Positions 60,873 to 64,000 of a DNA stretch of 64,000 bases are shown here, piece after piece. The notes beneath the pieces are model-generated. The model was given only the letters and a program-made list of their open reading frames with translations, had not been told where the DNA came from and did no database searches. The position numbers were made by a program, and so were the translations under genes. The DNA is taken from NCBI GenBank assembly GCA_024803745.1, contig JANJXV010000043.1:5291518-5355517 (forward strand), read 5' to 3'. This DNA is from Megascapheus bottae (taxonomy: Eukaryota; Chordata; Mammalia; Rodentia; Geomyidae). Positions within the stretch are counted from its first letter, which is position 1. The number at the start of each line of letters is the position of its first letter.

Positions 60873-63800
60873 TTTTTCTTTTTTTTTCTTTTTTTTATTG
60901 TAATTAGTAAAAGGGTTACATGATATTTGCCAGATAGAAGGTCCATTAATTCACATACATTGATACCCTATCACATGTCTTGGTACCCGTTTCCCTCCCC
61001 CCCCCACACCCCCCACCCGTCTTGGTTTTCCCCCCTTCCCTATCAAATTTCAAATATCCAAATACAAATAAATTCAATATATCAGATAACAAAGAGAGCT
61101 ACTATACCAATATGAGATAACCAAGGGACAGCAAAGGAGATGAGAGACAACATAGTACATTGAGGACAACAATCATTCATTATATGGCTTTTGTTTCACT
61201 ATCCTGGCGGTCCTTTCAATTAGCTTCACATTATATGTCCTTATGTATCAAGATTTTGCTCTATTGCAAATCTCTGCTAGTAGAGCCCAAGGTTTCTACT
61301 GATTATGACGAATGAGGGAAACCATTGAGCCTAAGTTCCTTTGAGTCTGGCTTACTTCACTTAATATGAGTTTTTCTAAGTCTTTCCATTTCCTAACAAA
61401 TGGGGCGATGTCATTCTTTCTGACAGCAGCATAGAATTCCATTGTGTACAAATACCACAACTTGTTGATCCACTCATCAACTGAGGGACATCTAGGTTGG
61501 TTCCATATCTTTGCTATGGTGAATAGTGCTGCAATGAACATTGTTGTGCTAGTGGATTTAGTATGTCCTTGTTTCTGGATGGTTGGGTAAATGCCAAGTA
61601 GTGGAATTGCTGGGTCATAGGGGAGTTCCATGCTTAGCCTTTTGAGGCTCTGCCACACTGCTTTCCATAGTGGTTGAACAAATTTGCACTCATACCAACA
61701 GTGTAGTAGTGATCCCTCCTGGCCACATCCCCTCCAGCATCTGTTGTTATTCGTTTTCCTGATCCTGGCCATTCTAATTGGAATGAGGTGGAATCTTAGA
61801 GTTGTTTTGATTTGCATTTCTTTTATGACCAGAGATGTTGAGCATTTCTTCATGTGTCTATAGGCCATTTTTGTTTCTTCTTCAGAGAAGTCTCTCTTTA
61901 AGTCTTTGGCCCATTTTTCAATGGGATGGTTGTTACTTTGGAGGTAAGTTTTGGAGTGATCCACTTTTTTGAGTTCTTGATATCTTTTAGATATGAGGCC
62001 TTTGTCTGCTGTTTGGTTGGTGAAGATCTTCTCCCACTCTGTAGGCTTCATAATTAATTTACTAGGTATGTCCTTTGCCATACAAAAGCTCTGCAGTTTA
62101 ATGCAGTCCCACTTATCCAGCCTTTCTCTGATTTGTTGTGATTCTTGGTCCTTATTAAGAAAGTTTCGACCTGTGCCAAGGAGGAGTAGTGTATCTCCTA
62201 TTCCTTACTGTAAAGTTTTCAGTGCGTCAGCTTTTACCTCCAGGTCTTTGATCCATCTGGAGTTAATTCTAGTGCAAGGTGACAAAGAAGGATCCAGCTT
62301 TAGTTTTCTGCAGGTGCTTAACCTGTTCTGCCAGCACAACTTGTTGAAGAGGCTGTTTTTCTTCTATTCTATTTTTTTGGCTCCCTTGTCAAAGATTAGG
62401 TGGCCATAGGTCTGTGGTTTAATATCTGGGTCCTCAGTTCTATTCCATTGGTATTCAGGCCTGTTCCTGTGCCAGAACCAAGCTGTTTTGAGAATTATAG
62501 CTCTGTAATAGAGTCTAAAGTTTGGAATTGAAATTCCTCCAGCGCTGTTCTTTCTGCTAAGAAGTGTTTTTGCTATTCAGGGTCTTTTATTATTCCATAT
62601 GAAATTTTGGATTGCCTCTTCTAATTCTTTAAAAAATGACATTGGGATATTAATGGGTATTGCATTGAATTTGTAGATAGCTCTTGGCAAGATTGTCATT
62701 TTCACAATGTTGATTCTTCCAATCCAGGAGCATGGAAGGTTTTTCAATTTCCTTAGTTCTGCTTTAATTTCCTTTTTTAGGGTTTTAAAGTTTCCGTCGA
62801 AAAGGTCCTTTCCATTTTAGTTAAGCTAATTCCTAGGTACTTTATTTCCTTTGAGGCTATTGTGAAAGGAGTTTCTTTCCTGATTATTGCCTCGTTCCTC
62901 TCACTGTTGGCATAAAGGAAGGGAGTTGATTTTTGAGGGTTGATTTTATACCCTGCTCCTCTTCCAAAGCTTTGGATCAGCTCAAGGAGCTTGGGAGTAG
63001 AGTCTATAGGATTCTTTAAATACAGAATCATGTCATCTGCAAAGAGGGATAGTTTTATTTCCTCTTTCCCTACTTGGATCCCCTTTATGCTTGCTTATTG
63101 CCTTATTGCACTGCCTAGGAATTCTAGTACTATGTTAAAGAGGAGTGGAGAGAGTGGGCATCCTTGTCTCGTTGCTGATTTTAGAGGGAATGGCTTTAGA
63201 TTTTCACCATTAAGTCTAATACTAGCAGTAGGTTTCTCATACACAGCCTTTATTACATTGAGAAATGTTCCATGCATTCCTAGTTTCTCCAGAGCTTTTA
63301 ACATAAAGGGTTGTTGGATCTTGTCAACTGCCTTTTCCGCGTCTATTGAGACAATCATGTGATTTTTGTCCTTGCTCCTGTTGATGTGTTGAATTATATT
63401 AATTGATTTGCGTATGTTGAACCAGCTTTGCCTCCCCGTGATGAATCCAGTTTGATCAGAGTGTATAATTTTTTGATGCGTTGTTGTAGACGGTTGGCCA
63501 GTATTTTGTTGAGAAGTTTTGCATCGATGTTCATCAAAGATATAGGTCTATAGTTCTCTTTCTTTGATGAATCTCTGTCTGGTTTGGGGATGAGAGATAT
63601 ACTGGCTTCATAGAATGAGTTTGGTAAGGAAGCTTCATTTTCAATTTCGTTGAAGAGCTTGAGGAGAATTGGTGAGAGCTCTGCTTTGAAGACATTATAG
63701 AATTCAGCTGTTAATTCATCTGGCCCTGGGCTTTTCTTAGGTGTTAGTTCTCTAATTGCCATTTCTATTTCAGAGCTTGAAATAGGCCTGTTGAGTTGGC

Positions 63801-64000
63801 TTAGTTATTCTTGGTTCAGTGTGGGTATGTTAATATTGGCTAGGAATTCATCCATTTCATCTAGATTCTCAAATTTGTTGGCATAAAGGTTTGAGAAGTA
63901 TTCCCTCATGATATTCTGGATCTTGGTAATTTCTCTCGTGATATTACCATTTTCATCTGCGATTTTGTTTATTTCGATATGCTCTCTTCTTTTTTGGTAA
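60873..64000 (-). mobile_element. Large antisense L1, ORF2 and 3' UTR (runs off the right edge)
   Basis: The T-rich complement of the A-tail is at 60873-60898, followed by the 3' UTR and ORF2 in reverse. Open ORF2 relics are 62081-61296 (C-terminal, 261 codons, with the intact CWRGCGQEG Cys motif), 63031-62777, 63358-63095 and 63762-63394 (RT N-terminal part). They lie in different frames, so ORF2 is broken several times. It is of the same lineage as the full-length L1 at 4283-11590 and is oriented opposite to it. The 5' end lies outside the window. Confidence 0.9.

Overview
The window is vertebrate nuclear DNA from a mammal, most likely a rodent. It is dominated by LINE-1 elements, dimeric tRNA/ID-like and 7SL-like SINEs and long microsatellites, with a tandem cluster of single-exon olfactory receptor (OR) genes. 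The SINE types (ID-related dimers, and a B1-like head joined to an ID-like tail) recall non-murid rodents such as the kangaroo rat/pocket gopher group. That placement is inference from memory of the repeat types. There are no bacterial genes, operons or CRISPR arrays.

Layout. 1-458 (-): the 5' half of an open OR gene running off the left edge. 459-3190: low-information DNA with a large CT tract and an old SINE. 3250-17180: an L1 block. It holds a full-length L1 (about 4283-11590) with an intact 389-codon ORF1 and a broken ORF2, an internally deleted L1 split by an antisense L1 of another lineage, and several short 3' ends. 17180-60340: a direct tandem array of about 6-10 kb units, U1 to U6, each with the same order of old SINEs and microsatellites and, in U1-U5, one OR sequence on the + strand. 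60340-64000: antisense L1s running off the right edge.

OR content. All OR sequences look like family 7 (OR7-like). U2 (31124-32071) and U4 (47895-48842) are open over 315 codons. U1 (21827-22502), U3 (38009-38944) and U5 (55405-56350) are pseudogenes. U6 is cut off by L1 before any OR. This is typical birth-and-death evolution. The array carries natural controls: an LDHA processed pseudogene in U2, L1 insertions in U1, U3 and U4, and a gammaretrovirus-like solo LTR in U5. Most have target-site duplications, and for several the corresponding place in sister units is empty.

The most interesting signals are: three independent short L1 insertions truncated at the same G-rich tract of the L1 3' UTR; tail-to-tail SINE pairs whose (CA)n and (TG)n tails form a potential long hairpin in four units; shared deletions that order the unit duplications; and L1 blocks in opposite orientation bracketing the OR array.
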